From: Nocardia speluncae NBRC 108251
GTDB lineage: Bacteria > Actinomycetota > Actinomycetes > Mycobacteriales > Mycobacteriaceae
Direction of reading: 5' to 3'
NCBI RefSeq assembly: GCF_001613245.1
Contig: NZ_BDBZ01000006.1
Span: 124,001-188,000 of the forward strand
DNA length: 64,000 nt
Made by a program: the position numbers and the translations under genes. The notes beneath the pieces are model-generated. The model searched no databases. It was given only the letters and a program-made list of their open reading frames with translations, and was not told the origin of the DNA. Shown piece after piece: positions 54,663 to 62,938 of this stretch. Each line of letters starts with the position of its first letter. The first letter of the stretch is position 1.

Positions 54663-55286
54663 TCACCCATATCGAATCAGCCGCTGCGGCCGAAGCGCCC
54701 GCAGCGTCGCTGCGATCATCTCGTCCGACCATGCCACCGCAACCCGGCCCTGTGAAGCCACCCGCAATCCAGCGACCGCCGAGTGCACGAAGGCCGCAAG
54801 CCCCTCGGCGGAAAGACTCGTCGTCACCTCTCCCGCCGCCTGCCCGGCCCGCAGCACGGCCGCAAGCAATTCCAGGCGCGCCGCCGTATCGCGGCCGATG
54901 CGCTCGACGCAGGCATCGTAGGCGGGATCGTCGGCGAGTTCGGTCACCGTGTTCACCGCCAGGCAGCCCCGCGGCGCCCCCGAACCAGCACGCTCGGACT
55001 CCTCGGTCGCCACCCCCCGGAGTAGCTTCTCGATCCGGTCGAGCGTTCCCTGTGCGGTGTCACCGATAACCTCTTCGGCACGCGCCAGCGTGCGGTCCAG
55101 ATAGGCGTCGAGACACTGCGCGAACAGTTCATCTTTGCTACCGAAGGCGTTGTACAGGCTACTGCGCCCGAGACCTGTTGCGCGACAGAGGTCTTCCGCA
55201 CTGGAGGCATGTAGCCCGGATTGCCGGAACTGCCGCGTGGCGGCCTCGATGACCTGTTCGCGGTCGAAGCTCCGTGGTCTTGCCAT
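54663..55286 (-). CDS. TetR-family transcriptional regulator
   Basis: A 207-residue protein. The HTH region is RSFDREQVIEAATRQFRQSG through AEDLCRATGLGRSSLYNAFGSK. The ligand part contains a Cys-bearing GCLAVNTVTEL of the YxaF/NemR-like branch. It probably represses itself and the downstream MFS gene through the related palindromes. ATG 55286; nearby ATGs upstream are less suitable. Confidence 0.88.
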   Translation of the reverse strand: MARPRSFDREQVIEAATRQFRQSGLHASSAEDLCRATGLGRSSLYNAFGSKDELFAQCLDAYLDRTLARAEEVIGDTAQGTLDRIEKLLRGVATEESERAGSGAPRGCLAVNTVTELADDPAYDACVERIGRDTAARLELLAAVLRAGQAAGEVTTSLSAEGLAAFVHSAVAGLRVASQGRVAVAWSDEMIAATLRALRPQRLIRYG

Positions 55287-55303
55287 AAACCGCACAGTAA
55301 CCT

Positions 55304-55318
55304 ATTTTGTAACGAAAT
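55304..55318. promoter_or_regulatory. ATTTTGTAACGAAAT palindrome upstream of tetR
   Basis: A 15-bp palindrome with five of seven symmetric pairs, 18 bp before the tetR start. A near copy stands upstream of the MFS gene. This fits autorepression. Confidence 0.55.
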
Positions 55319-55396
55319 GTCCATAACCGGCGGTCCCGGATCTCCTTCGAAACACGCTCCATTGCCCTGGCCGCAGGCTTTCGCGATGATGAACAG

Positions 55397-55866
55397 ATGA
55401 GCACGGTCAGGCTCTCGACCGAACTGCCCCTCCCCGCGCGTGACGCCTGCCTGCTGGCGCAACGTCCGGAACTGTTCGAATACGTTGTCGCCCCCCCCTG
55501 CTCCGCACCCCGGGCCTGGACTTTCCGAACCCGCTCACACCGGGCGTCTCGGGCTCGGCGCGGCTGTGGTGGTTCGGCATCGTACCGAGCTGGACGCATC
55601 GGCTGACGCTGCTACACCTCGGCCCCACCGAGATCTACACCAACGAGAACGGCGGGCCGGTACGCGTCTGGAACCATCGCCTCACCTTCACCCCGATCGA
55701 CGAGACCCGGTGCCGCTATACCGACGAGATCGAACTCGAAGACGGCTGGCGCGGCCTCGGCGTCCGGATGTTCGCCGAGCTGATGTTCCGCCACCGGCAG
55801 CGCCGCTGGCGCGAACTGGCCGGCGTCCTCGCGGCCATCGGCTGGGGGCGCGGCGAACATTTATGA
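55397..55866 (+). pseudogene. SRPBCC-like protein gene frameshifted in a poly-C tract
   Basis: ATG 55397 encodes STVRLSTELPLPARDACLL...EYVVAP, then the frame breaks at eight consecutive C (55491-55498). With one more C it continues LLRTPGLDFPNPL...GIVPSWTHRLTLL and ends at TGA 55864. The intact product would be about 156 residues and has START/SRPBCC ligand-binding features (a hydrophobic pocket fold, unverified). The gene may be phase-variable or the run may be a sequencing error. Confidence 0.7.
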
Positions 55867-55992
55867 CGCAGCCACCGGATGACAAGACCCCATCGGCCTT
55901 GCACCGGCAACAAGGGAAGTCTCGGAGGTCGCGGGGCCGAACCCCTGCGGTCTCGCAGCGGGAGCCTGATCCGCAAGCACAGGGCGCGGCGA

Positions 55993-56526
55993 TCAGCCGA
56001 CGTCGCGGCGCAACCAAGTGATCTCGGCACCCTCGCTGCCCGTGCGATAGACCTCCAGATCCTCGTCCCAGGCGGTCCCGAGCGCGCGATCGATCTCGAC
56101 GGAGAGGTCATAGACCGAATGGCGGCCGAGTTCGCGGGCGGCCTGCAGCATGACCCGCAACCGCATCTCGCTCACCATCACATCGCCGTTGGCGCTTGTC
56201 GCGCCGTGCCACAGACCCAGGTTCGGGACGAAGCTGTAGCGTTCGCCGTCGACTCCCTCGCTGGGATCCTCGGTGACCTCGAAACGCAGCACCGGCCACG
56301 AGCGCAGGGATTGCGCGATCCGGGCGGCGGTACCGGCCGGTCCGATCCAGTCGGTGGTGGCACGGAGCTGACCCGGTGCCGCCGGCTGCGCGGTCCAGCG
56401 CAGGCCCGCGGGGCTACCGAGCGCGGCCGCGAGCGCCCATTCGATATGTGGGCACAGCGCGGTGGGCGACGAGTGGATGTAGACCACACCCGCCGTTACC
56501 TCCGCGTATCGGGTCGATGCGCGCAC
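55993..56526 (-). CDS. DUF3145-family protein
   Basis: A 177-residue actinobacterial protein. Signature regions are GVVYIHSSPTALCPHIEWAL near residue 10, RFEVTEDPSEGVDGERYSF, and VMVSEMRLRVMLQAARELGRHSVYDL. Function unknown, widely conserved in the order. GTG 56526 lies 8 nt after GGAGG; GTG 56529 and 56535 are alternatives. Confidence 0.87.
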   Translation of the reverse strand: MRASTRYAEVTAGVVYIHSSPTALCPHIEWALAAALGSPAGLRWTAQPAAPGQLRATTDWIGPAGTAARIAQSLRSWPVLRFEVTEDPSEGVDGERYSFVPNLGLWHGATSANGDVMVSEMRLRVMLQAARELGRHSVYDLSVEIDRALGTAWDEDLEVYRTGSEGAEITWLRRDVG

Positions 56527-56621
56527 CACGTACACCTCCGGTTTCGACGATGCTCGTCTTCCCCAACGGTCCGTCGAAAAGGCGTTGCCCGAGTGTACTC
56601 GAGTGCCCGGTGTTACATGTG

Positions 56622-57506
56622 TTACTGCGCAGCTGTGTTGCGAGCGACTGTGGCCTCATCGATCACCGAATCACTGAACGGAGGCCATACTTCACGCGAC
56701 CACTCCCCGAAATTCTCGTCGCTCAAGGCCACACAGGCGAGGTCGAGCTGCGGATCGACCCAGATGAACGTGCCCGACTGCCCGAAATGACCGTATGTCC
56801 GTGGCGAGTTCGCGGTACCGGTCCAATGCGGCGATTTAGCGTCGCGGATTTCGAAACCCAGCCCCCAGTCGTTGGGGCGCTGCGAACCGAATCCGGGCAG
56901 CACCCCGTTGCTGCCGGGAAACTGGACGGTGGTTGCGTCGGTATGGGTTTGCGCCGAAATCAACCGCGGTTCGAGAAGTTCGGCGGCGAAGCGCAGCAGA
57001 TCGGCGAGTGTGGAATGCGCGCCGTGCCCGGCCGAACCCGTCAGCTCGGAAGCTTGCATCCCCAGCGGCTCGAGGACGGCCTCGCGCAGATACTGCGGAA
57101 ACGGGATACCGGTGTGCTCGGCAACGAAATCGGCCAGCAGTTCGAAACCGGCGCTCGAATAGATCCGCCTGGCGCCGGGCGGGGCGAGGATATCGGTGGT
57201 GTCGAACGCGACACCGGAGGTGTGCGCCAGCAGATGGCGGACGGTCGAACCGGGCGGGCCCGCGGGCTGGTCGAGTTCGATGGCGCCCTCTTCCACGGCG
57301 ATCAGCGCCGCATACGCCGCCAGCGGTTTGGTCACCGAGGCGAGGCGGAAGACACGGTCGCCGTCACCGGCGGACCACTGTCCGTTCCGGGTGACCACGC
57401 CCGCCGCGGCATGCCGGACCGGCCATTGCTTGATCTGCTCGAGTGCGCGCACATCCCCGAGGTTACGAGACAGTGCCGCCGGCGTGGAATTCACCCGAGC
57501 CCTCAT
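56622..57506 (-). CDS. serine hydrolase, beta-lactamase superfamily
   Basis: A 294-residue class C-like hydrolase without a signal peptide. SxxK is SVTK (57-60); the YxN equivalent is YSS (116-118), which is altered; the HxG segment is FGHFGQSGTF. Such cytoplasmic members act as esterases or amidases. ATG 57506 is used; a later GTG at 57452 before VRALEQI is possible. Confidence 0.85.
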   Translation of the reverse strand: MRARVNSTPAALSRNLGDVRALEQIKQWPVRHAAAGVVTRNGQWSAGDGDRVFRLASVTKPLAAYAALIAVEEGAIELDQPAGPPGSTVRHLLAHTSGVAFDTTDILAPPGARRIYSSAGFELLADFVAEHTGIPFPQYLREAVLEPLGMQASELTGSAGHGAHSTLADLLRFAAELLEPRLISAQTHTDATTVQFPGSNGVLPGFGSQRPNDWGLGFEIRDAKSPHWTGTANSPRTYGHFGQSGTFIWVDPQLDLACVALSDENFGEWSREVWPPFSDSVIDEATVARNTAAQ

Positions 57507-57683
57507 CGGGACGGGCACCCTGGCCTGCGCACCACGCGTGCTGTTCCGATAGTGGGCAGGCCCGGGGCGCACAGAACTCCGCAGCCCGACCCGCCGGTCG
57601 AGCGCCGTGTCGATGCCGGCCGAGCCGACGACCGGGCGCCGCTGCGCGCTCACACACCGGGCACAGGCCCGCCCAACCGGAAC

Positions 57684-57722
57684 GGGGCTGCCGGGCTGGT
57701 ACTCGACCGGCCCGGCAGCCCC
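57684..57722 (-). terminator. terminator after the alcohol dehydrogenase gene
   Basis: GGGGCTGCCGGGC pairs perfectly over 13 bp around 13 nt, about 50 nt beyond the dehydrogenase stop. Confidence 0.65.
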
Positions 57723-57771
57723 GGAAAACGCAATATCCGCGAAGGATCCGGCCGGTCACCCCGGCACGGGA

Positions 57772-58902
57772 TCAGCGGTCGGCGGCGGTGTACTTGATGA
57801 TGCCGCGAATGTTCTTGCCGTCCAGCATGTCCTTGTAGCCCTGGTTGATGTCCTCCAGTGCGTAGCTGCGAGTGACCATATCGTCCAGGTTCAGCTGACC
57901 CGACTTGTACAGCGAGAGCAGCTTCGGAACGTCCTGGCGGGCGTTGCCGCCGCCGAAGATGCAGCCCTTGACCGTTTTCTGCAGCATGCAGAGCAGGAAG
58001 TTGTTCATCTTCACGTCGAAGGCGTCCATGCGGCCCATGGAGGTGACCACCAGGGTGCCGGCCTTCGCGGTGAGGATCAGGCCCTCTTCGATGTAGGAGC
58101 CTTCCATCTCACCCATGGTGAGGATGACCTTGTCCGCCATCCGGCCCTCGGTGACCTCCATCAGCGGGGCGATGGCCTCGGTCATGCTCGCGTAGGCGTG
58201 GGTTGCGCCGAACTTGATGGCCTGCTCCCGTTTCCACGGGTTCGGGTCGATGGCGACGACCTTGCGCGCCCCGGAGAGCACCGCGCCCTGCAACGCGCTC
58301 ATCCCGACACCGCCGACACCGACGATGGCCGCGGTCTCCCCCGGCATGACGTTGGCGACGTGGGTGGAGGATCCGAAACCGGTGGGCACACCGCAGCCGA
58401 CGAGGCAAGCCACCTCGAACGGGATCTCGGGGTCGATCTTGACCACCGAGGTGTGATGCACCGTCATGTACGGGGAGAACGTCCCGAGCAGGCACATCGG
58501 GATGACGTCCTTGCCTCGAGCCTGGATGCGATAGCTACCGTCGCTGACCGACTGCCCGGAGAGCAGGCCCATCCCCAGGTCGCACAGGGCCATATTCCCG
58601 GATACGCAGGCCGGACAGCGGCCACAGGCCGGGATGAACGACAGCACCACGTGGTCGCCGACGGCGAGATCGGGTGGCGTGTTGGGGCCCAGTTTGGTGA
58701 TGACGCCCGCGCCCTCGTGGCCGCCCATTGCCGGGAACGACGGCATCGGGGTGGCACCGGTGACCATATGGTGGTCCGAATGGCACATACCGGCGGTTTC
58801 CATCCGGATCTGCACCTCGCCGCCGCGGGGGTCGCCGAGTTCGATTTCCTCGACGGACCACGGCTCGTCGATCCCCCAGAGGATCGCGCCCTTCGTCTTC
58901 AT
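57772..58902 (-). CDS. NDMA-dependent (mycofactocin-type) zinc alcohol dehydrogenase
   Basis: A 376-residue medium-chain dehydrogenase. Catalytic zinc ligands Cys40 and His62 (GHEGAG); structural zinc Cys93, 96, 99, 107; Rossmann GVGGVGM near 200. The sequence fits the NDMA-dependent family, in which NAD stays bound and mycofactocin accepts electrons (established). No mycofactocin genes are in the window. It oxidises alcohols. Confidence 0.9.
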   Translation of the reverse strand: MKTKGAILWGIDEPWSVEEIELGDPRGGEVQIRMETAGMCHSDHHMVTGATPMPSFPAMGGHEGAGVITKLGPNTPPDLAVGDHVVLSFIPACGRCPACVSGNMALCDLGMGLLSGQSVSDGSYRIQARGKDVIPMCLLGTFSPYMTVHHTSVVKIDPEIPFEVACLVGCGVPTGFGSSTHVANVMPGETAAIVGVGGVGMSALQGAVLSGARKVVAIDPNPWKREQAIKFGATHAYASMTEAIAPLMEVTEGRMADKVILTMGEMEGSYIEEGLILTAKAGTLVVTSMGRMDAFDVKMNNFLLCMLQKTVKGCIFGGGNARQDVPKLLSLYKSGQLNLDDMVTRSYALEDINQGYKDMLDGKNIRGIIKYTAADR

Positions 58903-59131
58903 TCGTGTCCGACCTCTCGCATGCGCAGGCTTTCATGTGACAGCCTCCACACTACGATACGAACTGGAACACGTTCTAGTGGGTTGGCAAAGAATTTCCG
59001 CGGATAACTGGTCGACCGACCAGAATTCCCCGCCAACGCTCCATATGCGGCGGAGAATACACCCGAATCGTCCGCTTCCACCGTCGATACCGCAAGTGCC
59101 GATACCTGCACACCACCACGGCCCGAAACAA

Positions 59132-59167
59132 GACGGCGGCTCCCGGATACCACCGGGAGCCGCCGTC
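59132..59167 (-). terminator. terminator after the phosphotransferase gene
   Basis: GACGGCGGCTCCCGG and its perfect 15-bp complement enclose ATACCA, 24 nt after the phosphotransferase stop on the minus strand. Confidence 0.8.
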
Positions 59168-59191
59168 CTCGCCGAAGAGTGAAACTTGTTC

Positions 59192-60256
59192 CTACTCCAT
59201 GAGGCCGCGCGCCCGCGCGAACAGCTCCAGGGTGTTCGCGTGCAGGAAGTCACCGACCTTCTTGGGCGCCTTACCAGCGAAAGCACGCGCGTAGGTGCCT
59301 TCCAGCACGATGCCGAGCTTGAAGCATGCGAGCACCGTGTACCAGGTGGCAGCGCTCAGGTCGCGATCGGAGAATGTGCCGTAGTGCGCGATCATCTCCG
59401 CGCTCGACGGCAGACCGCCGGCCTCCCCCAGTTTGCCGATGAGCACGGCACCGGAGGTGCCGGGTTCCGGCCGGGTGGCGATCTGCCAGCCGAGATCCAG
59501 CAGCGGATCGCCGATGGTCGACATCTCCCAGTCCACCAGTGCCGCCACCTCGGGACGTTCATAGGAGAACATGATGTTGGCGAGATGACAGTCGCCGTGC
59601 AGGATGCCGGGCGTCCAGGTGGTGGGACGGTTGCGCTCCAGCCAGTCGGCCACCTCGTTCAGGCCCGGGATCTGCGGGCCCGGGTAGCCCTCGTTGGCCG
59701 AGTACGAGTCGAGTTCGTACATCCACCGGCCGACCTGCCGTTCCAGGAAACCCTCCGGTTTGCCGTAGTCGGACAGCCCGAGGGCCTGGTAGTCGAGCGC
59801 GCCCAGGCGGGCGATCGCCTCCACAGCGGACAACCCCATGGCGCGCCGGGCGGCCGGGTCACCGGCGAATTCCGCCGGTAGTTCGGTCTGCGGGTTGTAT
59901 CCCTCGATCGGTTCCATCAGGTAGAACACCGCGCCCAGGACCGATTCGTCCGGCTCGGCCGCGATCACCCGGGGCGCCCGCACATCGGTACCGGACAGCG
60001 CGCCCAGCAGCCGCGCCTCCCGCCGGATGACCTCGTTGCTCTTGGGCCGCAGATGGGCGGGCCCGCGCCGCAGTACATAGTCACGACCGCCGCGAGTGAA
60101 CCGCAGCATGATGTTCTGGGTGCCCCCACCGAGGGCCTTCACCTCCCGGAACTCTCCACCGGCGAGCCCGCGCTCATCCATCCAATTCCCGACCACGGTG
60201 AAGTCGACGTGTTCGCGATCCACGCCCACCGGCTGCGCAACAGACATGCCTGACAT
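59192..60256 (-). CDS. phosphotransferase-family protein (APH/ACAD10-like kinase fold)
   Basis: A 354-residue protein. The nucleotide-binding GGGTQNIMLRFTRGGRDYVLRR is near residue 45. The catalytic loop HGDCHLANIM is near 210 and the metal site LVDWEMSTIGDPLLDLGW near 230. These resemble the aminoglycoside-phosphotransferase-like domain of ACAD10/11, which acts on 4-hydroxyacyl-CoA. ATG 60256 used; a second Met is at 60247. It is divergent from pabB. Confidence 0.87.
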   Translation of the reverse strand: MSGMSVAQPVGVDREHVDFTVVGNWMDERGLAGGEFREVKALGGGTQNIMLRFTRGGRDYVLRRGPAHLRPKSNEVIRREARLLGALSGTDVRAPRVIAAEPDESVLGAVFYLMEPIEGYNPQTELPAEFAGDPAARRAMGLSAVEAIARLGALDYQALGLSDYGKPEGFLERQVGRWMYELDSYSANEGYPGPQIPGLNEVADWLERNRPTTWTPGILHGDCHLANIMFSYERPEVAALVDWEMSTIGDPLLDLGWQIATRPEPGTSGAVLIGKLGEAGGLPSSAEMIAHYGTFSDRDLSAATWYTVLACFKLGIVLEGTYARAFAGKAPKKVGDFLHANTLELFARARGLME

Positions 60257-60334
60257 TGTGCCCCACCACACCCACACAACTGCGGGCAACCGACAACAGT
60301 TCGGTACGCCCGCCCGGCGTAGATTCGGACCACC

Positions 60335-61972
60335 ATGTCCGATTCCCTCACCGTCCAGCACCGGGTGCTCGAACGCGCCGTCGACACCGAGGCGGCATTC
60401 CTCCGGCTCTACGGCACCTCGGCCACCGCGTTCTGGCTGGACAGCGAACATGTGGAACCGGGGCTGGACCGGTTCTCGTTCCTCGGCGACGCCTCCGGAC
60501 CACTGGCCGAAGTGGTGCGGTACCGGGTCGGCAGCGGGTTCGTCACCGTCACCGGATCCGGGGGCCGGGTCCGCCGCGAACCGGGCACCGTTCTGGACTA
60601 CCTGGCCGCCGCGCTGCGTACCCGGTTCCTGCCGCTGCCCGCGCGGCTGCCGTTCGATTTCGCCGGGGGCTACGTCGGCTACCTGGGTTACGAGGTCAAG
60701 GCCGATTGCGGCGGCGCGGCCGTGCACAACGCCACCACCCACGATGCCCAGTGGATCTTCACCGATCGGCTGGTGGTGGTCGATCATCTCGCCGCCCGGA
60801 CCCATCTGGTGGCACTCTCGGGCCCCACGGAAACGGCGCGGCAGGACTGCGATGCCTGGCTGGACGACACGGCCGTGGTACTGGCGCAATTGCCCACGTG
60901 GCGGAATCCCGCACCCCTCGACACCGGCAACGACCTCACCGCCGTGGATGAGCACCCGGTCCCGTCCGCGGCCGGCGCTCACGACGACCGCGCCACGGCC
61001 GATGCCCGTGGAGACCACTCGCCGGTCGATACGCACGGACGATCCGGGGCCCGCACAAGATCCGACCGCCCCCGGACCGAGGACCACCTCGTCCGCGGCC
61101 GCGACCAGTACCTGGGAGATATAGCGGCCTGCCAGATCGCGCTGCGGGCCGGCGAATCCTACGAAATCACCCTCACCGACCAGCTCACCCTGCCCGCCAC
61201 GGCCGATGGCCTCGACACCTATCGGGTACTGCGCCGCGCCAATCCGGCACCGTATTCCGCCTACCTGCGCTTCGACGATCTCGAAATCGCCTGCTCCTCC
61301 CCCGAACGCTTCCTGAAAGTCGACCGCACCCGCACGGTGGAGACGAAACCCATCAAGGGCACCGCTCGCCGCGACCCCGATCCGGCGGTGGACGAACGGC
61401 TGCGCCGCGCCCTCACCGAGGATCCGAAAACCCGCGCGGAAAACGTGATGATCGTCGACCTGCTGCGCAACGATCTGGGCCGAGTCTGCGAGATCGGCAG
61501 TGTCCGGGTGCACGATCTGCTGGCCACCGAAACCTATTCGACTCTGCACCAATTGGTTTCGACGGTGCGAGGGACACTGCGTGCCGATACCGATGCCATC
61601 GACTGCCTGCGCGCGTGTTTCCCCGGAGGGTCGATGACCGGCGCCCCGAAGATCCGCACCATGGAGATCATCGATGGACTGGAAACCCGTGCGCGCGGCG
61701 TCTATTCGGGCACCATCGGGTTCCTGGGCCTGGGCGGTACCGCCGATCTGAATATCGTGATCCGCACCGCGGTCCGCCACGGCGGCCGCTGGCAGATCGG
61801 CGCAGGCGGGGCGATCGTGCTGGATTCGGTGGCCGCCGACGAATACGACGAAATGCTGCTCAAGGCCCGGGCAGTGTACCGGGCCGTATCCGCGGTCGAA
61901 GCCGGACGGAAGAACACCCGCCCTGATCGCGCGAACAGCGCAACAATGGAGCGATGGCACAGCTCTGGGTGA
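60335..61972 (+). CDS. pabB: aminodeoxychorismate synthase component I
   Basis: A 545-residue chorismate-binding enzyme. The PIKGT motif (339-343, Lys341) is the PabB signature that distinguishes it from anthranilate synthase (PIAGT). Other blocks are RAENVMIVDLLRNDLGRV, GGSMTGAPKIRTMEIIDGLE and IGAGGAIVLDS. About 60 residues near 190-250 are a low-complexity, Asp/His-rich insertion. It makes aminodeoxychorismate for folate; its glutaminase partner is not in the window. Confidence 0.9.
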   Translation: MSDSLTVQHRVLERAVDTEAAFLRLYGTSATAFWLDSEHVEPGLDRFSFLGDASGPLAEVVRYRVGSGFVTVTGSGGRVRREPGTVLDYLAAALRTRFLPLPARLPFDFAGGYVGYLGYEVKADCGGAAVHNATTHDAQWIFTDRLVVVDHLAARTHLVALSGPTETARQDCDAWLDDTAVVLAQLPTWRNPAPLDTGNDLTAVDEHPVPSAAGAHDDRATADARGDHSPVDTHGRSGARTRSDRPRTEDHLVRGRDQYLGDIAACQIALRAGESYEITLTDQLTLPATADGLDTYRVLRRANPAPYSAYLRFDDLEIACSSPERFLKVDRTRTVETKPIKGTARRDPDPAVDERLRRALTEDPKTRAENVMIVDLLRNDLGRVCEIGSVRVHDLLATETYSTLHQLVSTVRGTLRADTDAIDCLRACFPGGSMTGAPKIRTMEIIDGLETRARGVYSGTIGFLGLGGTADLNIVIRTAVRHGGRWQIGAGGAIVLDSVAADEYDEMLLKARAVYRAVSAVEAGRKNTRPDRANSATMERWHSSG

Positions 61973-62337
61973 AAACACATGGTGGGGACTGGCTTCGGGC
62001 CGACCAGATCATCGAAATCGGTACCGAACCGGTGCGCGCGCCGAACGACGGTCCGGGCGCGACAGAAGTCATCGCACGGCTCGCGGTGGCCACCGGCAGC
62101 GGGAACCGGGATCACGACCGAGGTGACGGCACCGTCGGGCCGAGCGCTCGGGTGCTGGGCCGCTACCCGGACGAGAATTCCGCGCAGCGGGTCGCGGACC
62201 GACTGGTCCTGACCCTGCTCAGCGCCGAACGCAACGCTCAGATCACCTTCGAAGACGACGATGTGCTGGTCCGGCCGGTACACGACCGCACCACCTCCGA
62301 CACCCCCTACAACGGCCGGGCCCTCGACCACCGCTGA
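61954..62337 (+). CDS. small protein of unknown function overlapping pabB
   Basis: A 127-residue protein starting at ATG 61954, 19 bp inside the pabB 3' end in another frame. It has a mixed alpha/beta pattern (WLRADQIIEIGTEPV, RYPDENSAQRVADRLVLTLLSA) and a disordered tail. No domain recognised. The overlap suggests translational coupling with pabB. Confidence 0.65.
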   Translation: MAQLWVKTHGGDWLRADQIIEIGTEPVRAPNDGPGATEVIARLAVATGSGNRDHDRGDGTVGPSARVLGRYPDENSAQRVADRLVLTLLSAERNAQITFEDDDVLVRPVHDRTTSDTPYNGRALDHR

Positions 62338-62352
62338 CGTAACGGCCGCCCA

Positions 62353-62850
62353 TCAGGTTTTCCGCCGCGGCCGCTTCCGGGGCGGCGGGTCGGGCTCGGG
62401 GTCCGGACGTGCACCGAGGCCGGCTATCCGGCCGATACGACCGACCCCGGGCAACCGGGACAGTGCGCCGAACAGATCCTCGCCGAGCGCGATCAACGCT
62501 TCCAGCCGGGGCAACAACCGGTCGTAGGCCGCGAAGGCGGGGTCGGCGAGGGCCAGCGTGCGATCGAGCCGGTCGACCGTGGCATTGAGGCGGTCTATGG
62601 CGCTGGACAGGTTGTCCAGCAGATCGGGTAGTTGCGCGGCCAGTTGCGCCGAGGCCGGGGGTAACCGCACCGCCGTATCGAATGCCTGACCGGCGGTGAG
62701 CTGCGCGGCCTCCAGGGCCTGCCCGGCCGCGGACTGCGCCGCATCGACCGCCGACTGCGCGGCGGCCAGCACATCGGCGGGCGAGGGCACCCGGCGCGCT
62801 CCCGGCCGGTTCGCCGCCTTCCCACTCCCCGGCTGTCCCGGATCGGCCAT
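62353..62850 (-). CDS. helical protein of unknown function
   Basis: A 165-residue protein. After a basic, disordered N-terminus, residues about 23-105 are Ala-rich amphipathic helices (QSAVDAAQSAAGQALEAAQ and LDNLSSAIDRLNATVDRLD), a likely coiled coil. The basic C-terminal tail is Pro/Arg-rich. Function unknown. It is divergent from the terD-like gene by 88 bp. Confidence 0.65.
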   Translation of the reverse strand: MADPGQPGSGKAANRPGARRVPSPADVLAAAQSAVDAAQSAAGQALEAAQLTAGQAFDTAVRLPPASAQLAAQLPDLLDNLSSAIDRLNATVDRLDRTLALADPAFAAYDRLLPRLEALIALGEDLFGALSRLPGVGRIGRIAGLGARPDPEPDPPPRKRPRRKT

Positions 62851-62938
62851 GCGACAACTCTGCCGCATCCATCCCGGGCAAGGCCATGACCTGCGCGCCT
62901 GCGGGCGTGTCGGCACCGCATGGCATAGTTCGACGGCG

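Noticed and set aside
60257..61978. Upstream extension of the phosphotransferase frame (928 codons in all)
   Set aside because: It is antisense to pabB. The real start is the Met near 60256, directly before the conserved sequence.
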